Position numbers and translations under genes: made by a program
The notes under the pieces: model-generated
Database searches by the model: none
Seen by the model: the letters and a program-made list of their open reading frames with translations, nothing else
What the model was told of the DNA's origin: nothing
In this document: positions 35,648 through 44,877 of the stretch, piece after piece
How positions within the stretch are numbered: position 1 is the first letter of the stretch
How the letters are laid out: each line of letters begins with the position of its first letter
NCBI RefSeq assembly: GCF_018069565.1
Contig: NZ_JAGPNL010000001.1
Coordinates: 186,001-250,000 of the forward strand
DNA: 64,000 nucleotides
Reading direction: 5' to 3'
DNA from: Streptomyces tagetis
GTDB taxonomy: Bacteria; Actinomycetota; Actinomycetes; Streptomycetales; Streptomycetaceae

Positions 35648-36076
35648 GTGGAGCAGCAGTCCAGGACGGCGCTGGCCGAGCGGATTGCCGCACAGCGCGC
35701 GGGAGTTGGTGATCCGCGGGCGCTGGTGGGGGAGATGCGGCGGGCGGTGCTTCTGGTCCCGTCTGTCGATGGCGGTCTGTGGAGCGCGCGTTCGGGTGGG
35801 GTGCGGTGGGTGTGTGCCTTCACCGACGAGAGGGAGCTTGCTCGTTTCGCCCTTCATCATGCGCCGGGGGAGCGGCCGTTGGAGTACGCCGCGTTGCTGG
35901 GTGCCCGCATCGTCGATGAGATCGTGCCGGGTCTGGGCGAGCCTGCCGGTCTGGCGGTGGACATCGCCAGTGAGGACGGGTCGATGTTCTTCCCGCCGGT
36001 CACCGGGATCGTTCCCGATGGCGTCGCCGTCGACACCGGGATGGCAGGGGAGGAGGGGCGTAGCCATGGGCGGTGA
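35648..36076 (+). CDS. SseB-like protein of a polymorphic toxin locus
   Basis: A 142-residue protein resembling SseB N-terminal-domain proteins: RRAVLLVPSVDGGLWSARSG, WVCAFTDERELARFA and GLAVDIASEDGSMFFPP. In actinobacteria such genes commonly precede WXG-like and Rhs genes and are thought to act as accessory or chaperone-like factors for secreted toxins; this role is not proven. It starts at GTG 35648 and overlaps the next gene by 11 bases. It opens a three-gene operon ending in the giant Rhs gene. Confidence 0.75.
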   Translation: MEQQSRTALAERIAAQRAGVGDPRALVGEMRRAVLLVPSVDGGLWSARSGGVRWVCAFTDERELARFALHHAPGERPLEYAALLGARIVDEIVPGLGEPAGLAVDIASEDGSMFFPPVTGIVPDGVAVDTGMAGEEGRSHGR

Positions 36077-36731
36077 CGGGACGGACCTGAACCTCGACGA
36101 GGCGTCGGTCGCGCGGTTCACCAAGGGGGTGGGCGCCACCATCGACGAACTGGGCGACCTCGGTGGCGCCACCGGTTCGGTGATGGGCAAGGGGTTCGCT
36201 CAACTGTCGATGACGGGGATGGAGACCGGTCACCACGGGCTGTCCGTGGACTTCGAGGACTTCTGCGAACGCTGGGAGTGGGGCGTGCGCGCGCTGGTGA
36301 ACGACGCGAGTCAGATCGCGAACCGCCTCGGTCTGGCGGCGGGCACGTTGTGGGAGCACGACCAGTACGTCGCGGGATCGCTCAAGGTCGGCGTCAACGC
36401 CCTGATGGGCGGCAACCCGCACGCCTCCGAGGAGGAGATCGCCCAGCAGGGGTGGGGTGAGGTGTTCACGCCGGACTATCTCGACCCGGACTGGAGCCGG
36501 GAGTCCTTCGAGCGCGCGGGCCAGGACATCGAGCAGACCTGGAAGGACACCGGCCGGACGGTGCTCACGGAGGGAGAGGGCGGCCGGCGGTCGGAGCGGA
36601 TCAAAGAGCACCTGGGTATCGGCGACGACGTCTGGGACCGGGCGCTGGACGAGACGTTCGGCCCGTCGCCCGAGGAACGCGCACGGCAGGAACAACAGCC
36701 GGAGGGCCAGGGCGGCGACGGGGGCAACTGA
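36066..36731 (+). CDS. WXG-like helical partner protein of the Rhs toxin
   Basis: A 221-residue mostly helical, acidic protein. It has a W-containing central helix (FEDFCERWEWGVRALVNDAS) and a second amphipathic helix (NRLGLAAGTLWEHDQYVAGS), reminiscent of type VII/ESX-type secretion partners, then a disordered Glu/Gln/Gly-rich tail. ATG 36066 lies inside the end of the upstream gene (11-base overlap). The Rhs gene starts 2 bases after its stop. I infer a role in presenting the Rhs protein for export; a specific family name is not claimed. Confidence 0.65.
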   Translation: MGGDGTDLNLDEASVARFTKGVGATIDELGDLGGATGSVMGKGFAQLSMTGMETGHHGLSVDFEDFCERWEWGVRALVNDASQIANRLGLAAGTLWEHDQYVAGSLKVGVNALMGGNPHASEEEIAQQGWGEVFTPDYLDPDWSRESFERAGQDIEQTWKDTGRTVLTEGEGGRRSERIKEHLGIGDDVWDRALDETFGPSPEERARQEQQPEGQGGDGGN

Positions 36732-36733
36732 AC

Positions 36734-39700
36734 ATGGGCATCGGCGACTTCATCAAGGACATCACCCCGGACGTCGTCGAGGACGCGGTCGAGGACGGCG
36801 TCGAGTGGCTCGGCAACCGCGTCGAGGACGCGGGGAACTGGACGGCGGACCGGCTGGACGACGTCGGCTGGGAGTCCGGCGCGGACTGGGTCCGAGAGCA
36901 GTCCCGTTCGGTCGCCAACCGGATGGGCGCCGAGGTCGACGAGATGGACCTCGGCGAGACCGAGGACAAGACCAAACTGGTCTACGGCAGCCCCTCGAAG
37001 ATCCGGTCCACGGCGACGAGACTCCGCGCGTTCCAGGAGGCGTTCGACGATGCCGGCGGGGGCCTGAAGGGCCTGGACTCCTCACAGCTCAAGGGCGAGT
37101 CCGCCGAGGCGCTGCGCAAGGCGGTGAGCACGCAGCCGCCGAAGTGGTTCACCGGCGCGGACGCCTGTGAGGAGGCGGCCGGCGCGCTGGAGGCGTTCGC
37201 CGACACCGTGAGCTGGGCCCAGGGGCAGGCCCAGACGGCGATCGACAAGTGGAAGGAAGGGGTCAAGGCGTCCGAGGACGCCGCCGACGCCCACCGCGAG
37301 AAGGTCGACGACTACAACAAGGCCGTCGACCGCTACAACGCCCAGTCCCCGGACAAGCGGGACCCGTCGACGCTTCCGCCGTGTCCGGCGCCGACGTTCC
37401 AGGACCCGGGCAAGAAGCTGATGCAGGACGCGCAGGACATCCTCGCCGAGGCCCGCAAGCAGCGGAACACCGCCGCGGAGACCGCCCGCGGCGCGGTCCG
37501 CGCCGCCCGGGACAAGGCCCCGGAGAAGCCCTCGTACACCGAGCAACTCGGTGACGGTCTCCAGGAGTTGCAGATCATGGGCGACCACGTCGGCGGCGGG
37601 ATCATCAAAGGCACGGCGGGACTGCTCAACTTCGTGCGGGGCATCAACCCGCTGGACCCGTACAACCTCACCCACCCGGCCGAGTACGCCACCAGCCTCA
37701 ACAGCCTGGCCGCCGGACTGGTGCTCGCCGCCAACGACCCGGTCGGCACCGGCAAGCAGATGGTCAGCGACTTCATGAAGGACCCGGCCGAGGGCTTCGG
37801 CCGGCTCCTGCCCGACCTCGCGCTGACCGCGGCGACGGGTGGCGGCGGCGCCGCGGTCAAGGGCGTACGCATCGCCGCGGACGCGGCCGACGCGGCACGC
37901 ATCCGCCGCCTGGTCGACCACGCCCCCGACGGCACCCACAACCGCCCCGACGGCACCCGCACCACCAAGGGCACCGACCCCGTCGACCTGGCCTCCGGCC
38001 GGATGTTCCTGCCCCAGACCGACGTCGAGATCCCCGGCATCCTGCCGCTGGTCTTCACCCGCCGCACCGAGTCGGGCTGCGCGGCCGGGCGCTTCCTCGG
38101 CCCGTCCTGGACCTCCACCGTCGACGAACGCCTGGAGATCGACCCGGTCGGCGTCGTCCACGTCACCGCCGACGGCCTGCTGCTCACCTACCCGCACCCC
38201 GCCCCCGGCGCCCCCACCCGCCCCGACTCCGGCACCTCCCGCGCCCCGCTCGCCCGCGACGTGGACGGCGACTACACGCTCACCGACCCCGAAACCGGCC
38301 TGGTCCGCCGCTTCACGGCTCCGCCCGGCAGCGAACCCGGCGCCGACGGCACCGCCTGGCTGGAGTCGGTCACCGAACGCAACGGCCACACGATCACCGT
38401 CGACCGCGCCGACGACGGCCTGCCGACGGCCCTGGCCCACTCGGCCGGCCACCAGGTGAAGCTGACCACCGCCGACGGCCGGGTCACCGCCCTCGCGCTG
38501 GCCGGCGCGGGCGAGAACGGCGCCGACCTGCCGCTGATGGCCTACGGCTACCAGGACGGCGACCTCACCACCGTCACCAAACCCTCCGGCGCGACCACCA
38601 CCTTCGCCTACGACGACCGCCGCCGCGTCACCGCCTGGATCGACTCCAACAACAGCCGCTACGACTACGCCTACGACGACCGCGACAGGGTCATCGCGGA
38701 AGGCGGCGAGGCCGGCCACGTCCAGATCACCCTCACCTACACCGAGCCCGACCCCGCCACCGGCCACCGCACCACCACCCTCACCACCGCCGACGGCCGC
38801 ACCACCCGCCACCGCATCGACCACCGCTGCCGGGTGATCGCCACCACCGACCCCCTCGGCCACACCACCCGCTCCACCTACGACACCCACGGCAACCTGC
38901 TCACCCGCACCGACCCCCTCGGCCGCACCACCGCCTTCGCCTACGACGAGAACGACCGGCTCGTTTCCGCGGTCCGCCCGGACGGCAGCAGACTTGAGAT
39001 GAAGCCTGGTCCGTTCGGGAGGTACACCGAACTCCGCGGCCCGGACGGCGCCCGCTGGCTCCACGGCTTCGACGAGCGCGGCAATCGAGTCGCGGTATCC
39101 GATCCGGCAGGCCACACCACCCGGTATGCCTACGACGCTCGGGGACGCCTGACGTCGATCACCGACGCGCTCGGGGCGGTTACCAGGGTCCACTGCGACG
39201 CGGTTGGGCTGCCCCTGCAGGTCATCGACCCGGTCGGCGGGACCACGATGTTCCAACGCGACGCCCTCGGCAACCTGCTACGCGTCACCGACCCCACGGG
39301 CGGAGTCACTTGTATCGAGTGGGACAGGGACGGCAATCCAGTCAGCCGGGTGACCCCGAACGGCGCCACCGAGTCGTGGACCTACGACGGCGAGGGCAAC
39401 CGGCTCACCCACACCGATCAGATCAGCGGGGTTTCCCGCTTCGAGTACACCCACTTCGACCTCCTCGCGGCTCGTACCCATCCGGACGGAGCCCGATACG
39501 AGTTCGAGTACGACGCCGACCTGCGGCTCACCCGGGTCACCAACCCGCAGGGCGCTCACTGGACCTACCAGTACGACGCAGCCGGTCACATGGTGTCGGA
39601 GACCGACTTCGACGGCCGGACGCTCACCTGCCGCCTCGACTCCGCCGGACAACTCATTTCCCGAACCGACTCGCTCGGCAAGACCATCTCCCTCGAGCGA

Positions 39701-41512
39701 GACCAACTGGGCCAGGTGATCCGGAAGGATGCCGACGGGCAGGTGACCACCTACGGCTATGACCAGGCCGGGCGTCTCCTGCAGGCATCGGGCCCGGACA
39801 GTGAACTCCTCTATGTGTACGACCGCCGGGGGCTGGTCAAGTCCGAGCTTGCTGATGGCCGGGCCATGAGTTACGCGTACAACGCCGTGGGCCGTCGTAC
39901 CCGCCGCATCACGCCCACCAACCATGTGACCGATTATGCGTACGACGCCGGGGGCCGTCCCGAGCGTCTGACCACCGGGGGATGCCCGGTCGTCTTCACT
40001 CACGATGTCGCGGGCCGTGAAACGGCCCGCGCATTCGGGGACTTCGCCGATACCCTCACCATCACGGCTGCCTGGGACGAGGCCGGGCGGCTGGCCGCCG
40101 AACACCTGGCCGTCGGTGGCCGTGCTCTGAACAGCCGCACCTACTCTTACCGCGCGGACGGCTACCTCAGCTCTGTCAGCGACCTTTTGTCAGGCACCCG
40201 CACCTTTGACTTGGACGCAGTCGGCAGAGTCACCGCCGTCCACGCGCAGGGCTGGACCGAGCGCTACGCCTACGACGCGACCGGCAACCAGACCGAGGCG
40301 TTCTGGCCCGATTCCCACCCCGGCCACGAAGCCACCGGGCCGCGGTCCTACGCCGGTACGGCGATCACCCGTGCGGGCGCCGTCCGTTTCGAGCACGACG
40401 CCCTCGGCCGCATCACGCTGAAGCAGAGGATCCGCCTGTCCCGCAAGCCTGACACTTGGCGCTACGAATGGGATGTCGAGAACCGCCTCACGTCGGTCAT
40501 CACTCCGGATGGAAGCCGCTGGCGCTACCGCTACGACCCCCTTGGCCGCCGTATCGCCAAGCAGCGCCTGACTGACGACGGCGAAAGCGTGGCGGAGGAG
40601 ACCCGGTTCACCTGGGACGGAATGAGCCTCTGCGAACAGATCACCGTCCAGACGGACTTCGCCACCTCGGTCGCCCTTACCTGGGACCACCGGTCCGGCA
40701 TCCCCCTCTCACAGACCGAGCGCATCCTTACGGCGGACGCTCGCCAGGACGAGATGGACCGGCGTTTCTTCGCCATCGCGACGGATCTCGTCGGAGCTCC
40801 TACCGAGTTGATCGGCCAGGACGGTGACATCGCGTGGCGCACCCGCGCCACGCTCTGGGGCACCACCGCCTGGACCAACTCCAGCACGGCCTACACTCCA
40901 CTCCGCTTCCCCGGTCAGTACTACGACCCGGAAACCGGCCTCCACTACAACCTGTTCCGCCACTATGACCCCGAGACCGCCCGCTACCTCACCCCCGATC
41001 CCCTCGGGCTCACCCCCGCGCCCAACCCCGTCGCCTACGTCCACAACCCTCACTCCTCGTCGGACCCCCTCGGACTCAGCCCCTATCCGCGTGGAGAGAA
41101 AGGCAACCCGTTCAAGAACCGCGCGGACGCGGAAAGGGCCGCATTCGAGCTCGCCGGCGTTCGTTACGGCGAAGAGCCAATTGCCGAGTGGGTCGTCACG
41201 GGGGACAAGAGCTTGAAGCACGCGCCGGGTTACATCTATTCGAAGGACGAGGCGCACTGGGGTAATTTCCGGCAGTTCGAGACAGACAGCGGATCACGTG
41301 TGGTCGTCGAGCACACTCACGATCCGGCAGGCCCGCACTTCCATGCCGGGAAGCCGAAGATCGATGACGCCCGGAACTTCGTCAACTTCGGTTGGGACAA
41401 CGCCAGGACGCAGCGGCCCGATGGCAGCGTCGGCTATCCGGAATCCATGGAGAGGTATGCCAAGATAAATAAACAGGGTGGCGATCACCACCTCTTCTTC
41501 GAAGGTCACTGA
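36734..41512 (+). CDS. Rhs-repeat polymorphic toxin with type VII-like N-terminus
   Basis: A 1592-residue protein. Residues 1-270 are WXG/LXG-like helical sequence (IRSTATRLRAFQEAFDDAGG). A hydrophobic Gly/Ala stretch around 290-385 is followed by a DUF6531-like entry domain (DPVDLASGRMFLPQTDVEIP, about 415). YD/Rhs repeats run about 600-1390, closing with the Rhs core RYLTPDPLGLTPAPNPVAYV and DPLGLSPYPRGE. The shell normally encapsulates the variable C-terminal toxin, here about 135 residues with HTHDPAGPHFHAGKPK and GGDHHLFFEGH; the His-rich motifs suggest a metal-dependent nuclease but I cannot name the family. Codon bias drops sharply after about 38985, and the last 100 bases are AT-richer, signs of module exchange. 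Confidence 0.88.
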   Translation: MGIGDFIKDITPDVVEDAVEDGVEWLGNRVEDAGNWTADRLDDVGWESGADWVREQSRSVANRMGAEVDEMDLGETEDKTKLVYGSPSKIRSTATRLRAFQEAFDDAGGGLKGLDSSQLKGESAEALRKAVSTQPPKWFTGADACEEAAGALEAFADTVSWAQGQAQTAIDKWKEGVKASEDAADAHREKVDDYNKAVDRYNAQSPDKRDPSTLPPCPAPTFQDPGKKLMQDAQDILAEARKQRNTAAETARGAVRAARDKAPEKPSYTEQLGDGLQELQIMGDHVGGGIIKGTAGLLNFVRGINPLDPYNLTHPAEYATSLNSLAAGLVLAANDPVGTGKQMVSDFMKDPAEGFGRLLPDLALTAATGGGGAAVKGVRIAADAADAARIRRLVDHAPDGTHNRPDGTRTTKGTDPVDLASGRMFLPQTDVEIPGILPLVFTRRTESGCAAGRFLGPSWTSTVDERLEIDPVGVVHVTADGLLLTYPHPAPGAPTRPDSGTSRAPLARDVDGDYTLTDPETGLVRRFTAPPGSEPGADGTAWLESVTERNGHTITVDRADDGLPTALAHSAGHQVKLTTADGRVTALALAGAGENGADLPLMAYGYQDGDLTTVTKPSGATTTFAYDDRRRVTAWIDSNNSRYDYAYDDRDRVIAEGGEAGHVQITLTYTEPDPATGHRTTTLTTADGRTTRHRIDHRCRVIATTDPLGHTTRSTYDTHGNLLTRTDPLGRTTAFAYDENDRLVSAVRPDGSRLEMKPGPFGRYTELRGPDGARWLHGFDERGNRVAVSDPAGHTTRYAYDARGRLTSITDALGAVTRVHCDAVGLPLQVIDPVGGTTMFQRDALGNLLRVTDPTGGVTCIEWDRDGNPVSRVTPNGATESWTYDGEGNRLTHTDQISGVSRFEYTHFDLLAARTHPDGARYEFEYDADLRLTRVTNPQGAHWTYQYDAAGHMVSETDFDGRTLTCRLDSAGQLISRTDSLGKTISLERDQLGQVIRKDADGQVTTYGYDQAGRLLQASGPDSELLYVYDRRGLVKSELADGRAMSYAYNAVGRRTRRITPTNHVTDYAYDAGGRPERLTTGGCPVVFTHDVAGRETARAFGDFADTLTITAAWDEAGRLAAEHLAVGGRALNSRTYSYRADGYLSSVSDLLSGTRTFDLDAVGRVTAVHAQGWTERYAYDATGNQTEAFWPDSHPGHEATGPRSYAGTAITRAGAVRFEHDALGRITLKQRIRLSRKPDTWRYEWDVENRLTSVITPDGSRWRYRYDPLGRRIAKQRLTDDGESVAEETRFTWDGMSLCEQITVQTDFATSVALTWDHRSGIPLSQTERILTADARQDEMDRRFFAIATDLVGAPTELIGQDGDIAWRTRATLWGTTAWTNSSTAYTPLRFPGQYYDPETGLHYNLFRHYDPETARYLTPDPLGLTPAPNPVAYVHNPHSSSDPLGLSPYPRGEKGNPFKNRADAERAAFELAGVRYGEEPIAEWVVTGDKSLKHAPGYIYSKDEAHWGNFRQFETDSGSRVVVEHTHDPAGPHFHAGKPKIDDARNFVNFGWDNARTQRPDGSVGYPESMERYAKINKQGGDHHLFFEGH

Positions 41513-41548
41513 ACAAACTAAAGGGAAACCGATGAAAGGTCAGGAACC

Positions 41549-41986
41549 ATGAAGGAACGGCAGGTGCCGGATTGGCTGGAGGTTCTTGAGCGCTGCGGCC
41601 TGGAAGTCGCAGGAAAGGCGGAACAGGATGGCCCCCCTGTGGACTCCGCCATCTACGCGGTCAACGGATTCGAGGTCGAGCCGGCCGTGGCGATTCCCGC
41701 CTCCAGCCCCCACGCCGCCGACGAACTGGACGAGGCGTGGCACCATCGTGCCTCACAGGCTCCCCTGTACGGGGAGAACGGGGAGTTCCTTATCCTGCCG
41801 CCGGTATCGGGCGGGAGCGAGGTCGGCTGGGTACGCGTAAAGGATCCGGTCGGGAGGAACCTTCCGTCCCGTATCGCCGGAGCGGCGGGTTCACCCGAGT
41901 TCGTAGCCGTTTCGCCGGATGGTCGCCACCTGTGTGCCGCCTCGGTCGAAGATGACGACTACTGGGTGGTGGTGCACGAATTCTGA
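41549..41986 (+). CDS. Probable cognate immunity protein
   Basis: A 145-residue acidic soluble protein (MKERQVPDWLEVLERCGLEV) with no family I recognise. It lies 36 bases after the Rhs toxin stop with GGTCAGGAACC upstream of ATG 41549, the standard place for the antidote of a polymorphic toxin. Codon use is less biased than the Rhs N-terminal half and like that of the toxin end, consistent with co-transfer. Net negative charge would suit binding a basic nuclease active site. Immunity function is an inference from position only. Confidence 0.6.
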   Translation: MKERQVPDWLEVLERCGLEVAGKAEQDGPPVDSAIYAVNGFEVEPAVAIPASSPHAADELDEAWHHRASQAPLYGENGEFLILPPVSGGSEVGWVRVKDPVGRNLPSRIAGAAGSPEFVAVSPDGRHLCAASVEDDDYWVVVHEF

Positions 41987-42030
41987 GCGCGGTTCCTCTT
42001 CCGGCAGAGTGAGGAGGATACGAGGCATCA

Positions 42031-42407
42031 GTGGCCAGAGAACCGTCGTTCGACGACGAGTGGCGCGCGACGGTGACAGACGAGCCCCTGATCTTCAACC
42101 CTCGCTTCGCGGGGACCTTTTTGGTCGTCGCGCCTTACGCGAACGTGAAGGAACGGATGCCGTTCCTGGCGGACGCCTTCGGCAGCCAGGAGTGGCTGTG
42201 GGACACCCCGGACACGCTCGGGTTCGACCCGGTGAGCCGCGAACTGGTCAGCGCCGAGTCCCAGTTGGCCTACGAGTCCGCGCCCGCCGTGCGCCACCCG
42301 TCGGTTGCTCGGTGCCTGCCTGGACCTGATCAGCGAATCCGCTGCTCGAAGAGGTGCAGGACCGCGAGCCGGACGCCCTGGCACGGGTCCGGGAGACCCA
42401 CCCGTGA
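42031..42407 (+). pseudogene. Second immunity-like gene, frameshifted
   Basis: Starts cleanly (MAREPSFDDEWRATVTDEPL, later VKERMPFLADAFGSQEW and DTLGFDPVSRELVSAES) but loses its frame near 42290. The continuation appears in other frames: RRLLGACLDLIS, then NPLLEEVQDREPDALARVRE ending HP at a TGA (42405-42407). Two frameshifts, and probably an internal deletion, are required to explain this. Genes of this type accumulate behind Rhs loci as orphan immunity genes after toxin-tip replacement, which fits here. No family name is assigned. Confidence 0.55.
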
Positions 42408-42485
42408 CGCCGGAGTCGTGGTGGCTCGCCCCGACCCGGCCTGGGCTTTCCGTGTTTTGCTCAAGGCCCGTGGTTTCAGGGGTGG

Positions 42486-43628
42486 TCAGCCCGTGAACGG
42501 TACCTGGGTGGCGTCCGGGGGCGGGGTGCCGGGTGGGGGTGTCCACAGGGCTGCCATCGAGAGCCGGGGCAGGACGTTCTCGCCGAACCAGTACGCCTCC
42601 TCCAGGTGTGGGTAGCCGGAGAGCACGAACTCCTCGATGCCCAGGGCGGCGTACTCCTTGATCCGTTCGGTGACCTCCTCGTGGCTGCCGACCAGGGAGG
42701 TGCCCGCGCCTCCCCGGACCAGGCCGATGCCGGCCCACAGGTTGGGGTGGATCTCCAGTCGGTCGGGGCTGCCGCCGTGCAGGGCCAGCATGCGCCTCTG
42801 GCCCTCGGACTCGCTGCGGGCCAGCCCCGTCTGCACGGACCGTACGGTGGCCTCGTCGAATCCGGCCAGCAGGCGGCGGGCCTCCGCCCATGCCTGTGCG
42901 GAGGTGTCGCGGGTGATGACGTGCAGCCGGATGCCGAAGCGCACGGTGCGCTGCCGGGCCGCCGCGAGGCCGCGTATCCAGGCGATCTTCTCGGCGACCT
43001 GGGCCGGCGGCTCGCCCCAGGTGAGGTACACGTCGCTGTGCCGGGCCGCGATGTCGCCCGCGATCGGCGAGGAACCCCCGAAGTACACCTCGGGCACCGG
43101 GTCGGGCAGCCTGGCCAGCCTCGCTTCCTGGACCCGCAGATGCTCGCCGTGCGCGTCGACGGTCTTGCCCTCCCACAGCGCCCGGACGAGCTCCAGGAAC
43201 TCCCCGGTACGGCGGTAGCGGTCGTCCTTGCCGAGGAAGTCGCCGTAGGCGCGCTGTTCGTGGCTCTCGCCGCCGGTGACGACGTTGAGCAGGAGCCGGC
43301 CGCCCGTCAGCCGCTGGAAGGTGGCGGCCATCTGCGCGGCGAGCGTGGGAGAGGTGAGACCGGGGCGGAAGGCGACCAGGAACTTCAGCCGTTCGCTGTG
43401 CTGGGCGACCATCGCGGTGGTCAGCCAGGCGTCCTCGCACCAGGCGCCGGTCGGCGTGAGCGCCCCAGCGAAGCCCAACTCCTCGGCGGCGCGGGCGATC
43501 TGGCTCAGATAGGCGACTGTCGGCGGCCGGCTCCGGCCCAGGGACCTGGCCGGTGTGCCGTGGCCGCCGCCGACGACATCGCGGCTGTCGCCGTTGGTCG
43601 GCAGGAACCAGTGGAAGGTGAGGGACAC
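42486..43628 (-). CDS. ssuD: SsuD-type FMNH2-dependent alkanesulfonate monooxygenase
   Basis: A 380-residue luciferase-like flavin monooxygenase, the same length as SsuD. Features are VSLTFHWFLPTNGD at the N-terminus, FRPGLTSPTLAAQMAATFQR, and RLLLNVVTGGESHEQRAYGD, which is close to the SsuD substrate/FMN-binding region. It cleaves C1-C14 alkanesulfonates to aldehyde and sulfite using FMNH2 supplied by the operon's reductase. The GTG start at 43628 has GGAGA six bases upstream; a longer frame to 43673 has no such site. It is the last gene of the leftward sulfur operon, 61 bases after the SfnB-like gene. Confidence 0.88.
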   Translation of the reverse strand: MSLTFHWFLPTNGDSRDVVGGGHGTPARSLGRSRPPTVAYLSQIARAAEELGFAGALTPTGAWCEDAWLTTAMVAQHSERLKFLVAFRPGLTSPTLAAQMAATFQRLTGGRLLLNVVTGGESHEQRAYGDFLGKDDRYRRTGEFLELVRALWEGKTVDAHGEHLRVQEARLARLPDPVPEVYFGGSSPIAGDIAARHSDVYLTWGEPPAQVAEKIAWIRGLAAARQRTVRFGIRLHVITRDTSAQAWAEARRLLAGFDEATVRSVQTGLARSESEGQRRMLALHGGSPDRLEIHPNLWAGIGLVRGGAGTSLVGSHEEVTERIKEYAALGIEEFVLSGYPHLEEAYWFGENVLPRLSMAALWTPPPGTPPPDATQVPFTG

Positions 43629-43689
43629 GTCGGTCTCCGTATGGGGGAGCGGTGGGGCGTGCCGTCCGGGCACGCGTCGGGCGAGGGGG

Positions 43690-44874
43690 TCACAGCAGGC
43701 CGTGGCGGGGCGGCCGGGTGCCGGTGAGGACGTGGCGTCCGATGTGCTGGATCTTCCAGCGCACGGGGTCGTGCAGGGTGTGGGTGCGGGCGTCGCGCCA
43801 GTGGCGGTGCAGGTTGAGGGAGGCGAGCGCCGAGCGGGTGCCCGAGACCTCGAAGAGGGCGTTCGCGACCTCCACCGCGCTCTGCGCGGCCTGTACCTTG
43901 GCGGCGGCCACGGCGATCGACGCGTCCGCCGCCGTGTCGTCGGTCAGGTCGGCGCGGGCGGTGTCCACGGTGCGCGCTGCCTCCCGCAGCAGCGCCTCGG
44001 ACGCCCGTACCCGGATGGCGAGTTCACCGAAGCGCTGGATCAGCAGGGGGTCCTCGGCGGCCGTCTCCAGACCGCTCTCGAACCAGGGGCGGCTCTTCGT
44101 ACGGACGAAGCCCACCGCCTCGGCGAGCGCTCCCCGGGCGATGCCGGTGTCGATCGCCGCGTGCAGCAACTGGGCGACAGCGCCGTGCAGTTGTGGTCCG
44201 GTGAAGGTGAGATGGTGGGGCAGGACCCGGTCGGCCGGCACGATGACGTCATCCAGCCGTACGGTGCCGCCGGCGGTCGTCCGCTGGCCGAGGCCGTCCC
44301 AGTCGTCCACCACCGTGACACCCGGCGCGTCGCTCGGCACGTAGGCCACGTGCAGCCGGTCGTCCTCGGCGAGGGCCAGGACGGGAATCCAGTGGGCGAA
44401 CAGGGCGCCGGTGCAGTAGTTCTTGACCCCGTTCAGGAGGAAGGAGCCGTCCGGCCGGGGGGTCAGGCGGGTACGGAAGTCCTGGACGTGCCGGGTGCCC
44501 GCCTCCGACTGGGCGTTGCCCAGCCGCCGCCCGGCGAGGAGTTCGGCGAAGAAGAACGCCCGCTGTTCCGGGGTGCCTTGGCGGCGGATGACGTTGACGT
44601 AGGCGAAGTGGCTCTGCGGTATCTGCGCGATGCTGGCGTCGGCGGTGGCCAGCAGCCGGAAGATCTCGGCGCAGGTGGCGGCGGAGACGTCGGCGCCGCC
44701 GTGCTCGGCGGGGACGGTGACGGCGAGCAGACCCGAGCGGGACAGCCTGTCGAGTTCGGCGTGCGGCAGCCGGCGCTCGGCGTCGCGCTCGGCGGCGCCC
44801 GACCGGAACTCCTCGGCCAGTGCGGCGGCGGTTTCGAGGGCCTCGGCGTCGTCGGCGATGACGTGTGCGGTCAC
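43690..44874 (-). CDS. SfnB-like acyl-CoA-dehydrogenase-fold sulfur oxidoreductase
   Basis: A 394-residue flavoprotein of the acyl-CoA dehydrogenase fold. It reads VTVPAEHGGADVSAATCAEI, IAQIPQSHFAYVNVIRRQGT and NAQSEAGTRHVQDFRTRL, the pattern of SfnB-family sulfur acquisition enzymes. The C-terminal HTLHDPVRWKIQHIGRHVL is shared with DszC-type monooxygenases, meaning an FMNH2/oxygen role is more likely than dehydrogenation. It lies three bases downstream of the FMN reductase. It probably contributes to oxidising dimethyl-sulfone-like or other organosulfur compounds. Confidence 0.85.
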   Translation of the reverse strand: MTAHVIADDAEALETAAALAEEFRSGAAERDAERRLPHAELDRLSRSGLLAVTVPAEHGGADVSAATCAEIFRLLATADASIAQIPQSHFAYVNVIRRQGTPEQRAFFFAELLAGRRLGNAQSEAGTRHVQDFRTRLTPRPDGSFLLNGVKNYCTGALFAHWIPVLALAEDDRLHVAYVPSDAPGVTVVDDWDGLGQRTTAGGTVRLDDVIVPADRVLPHHLTFTGPQLHGAVAQLLHAAIDTGIARGALAEAVGFVRTKSRPWFESGLETAAEDPLLIQRFGELAIRVRASEALLREAARTVDTARADLTDDTAADASIAVAAAKVQAAQSAVEVANALFEVSGTRSALASLNLHRHWRDARTHTLHDPVRWKIQHIGRHVLTGTRPPRHGLL

Positions 44875-44877
44875 TGC

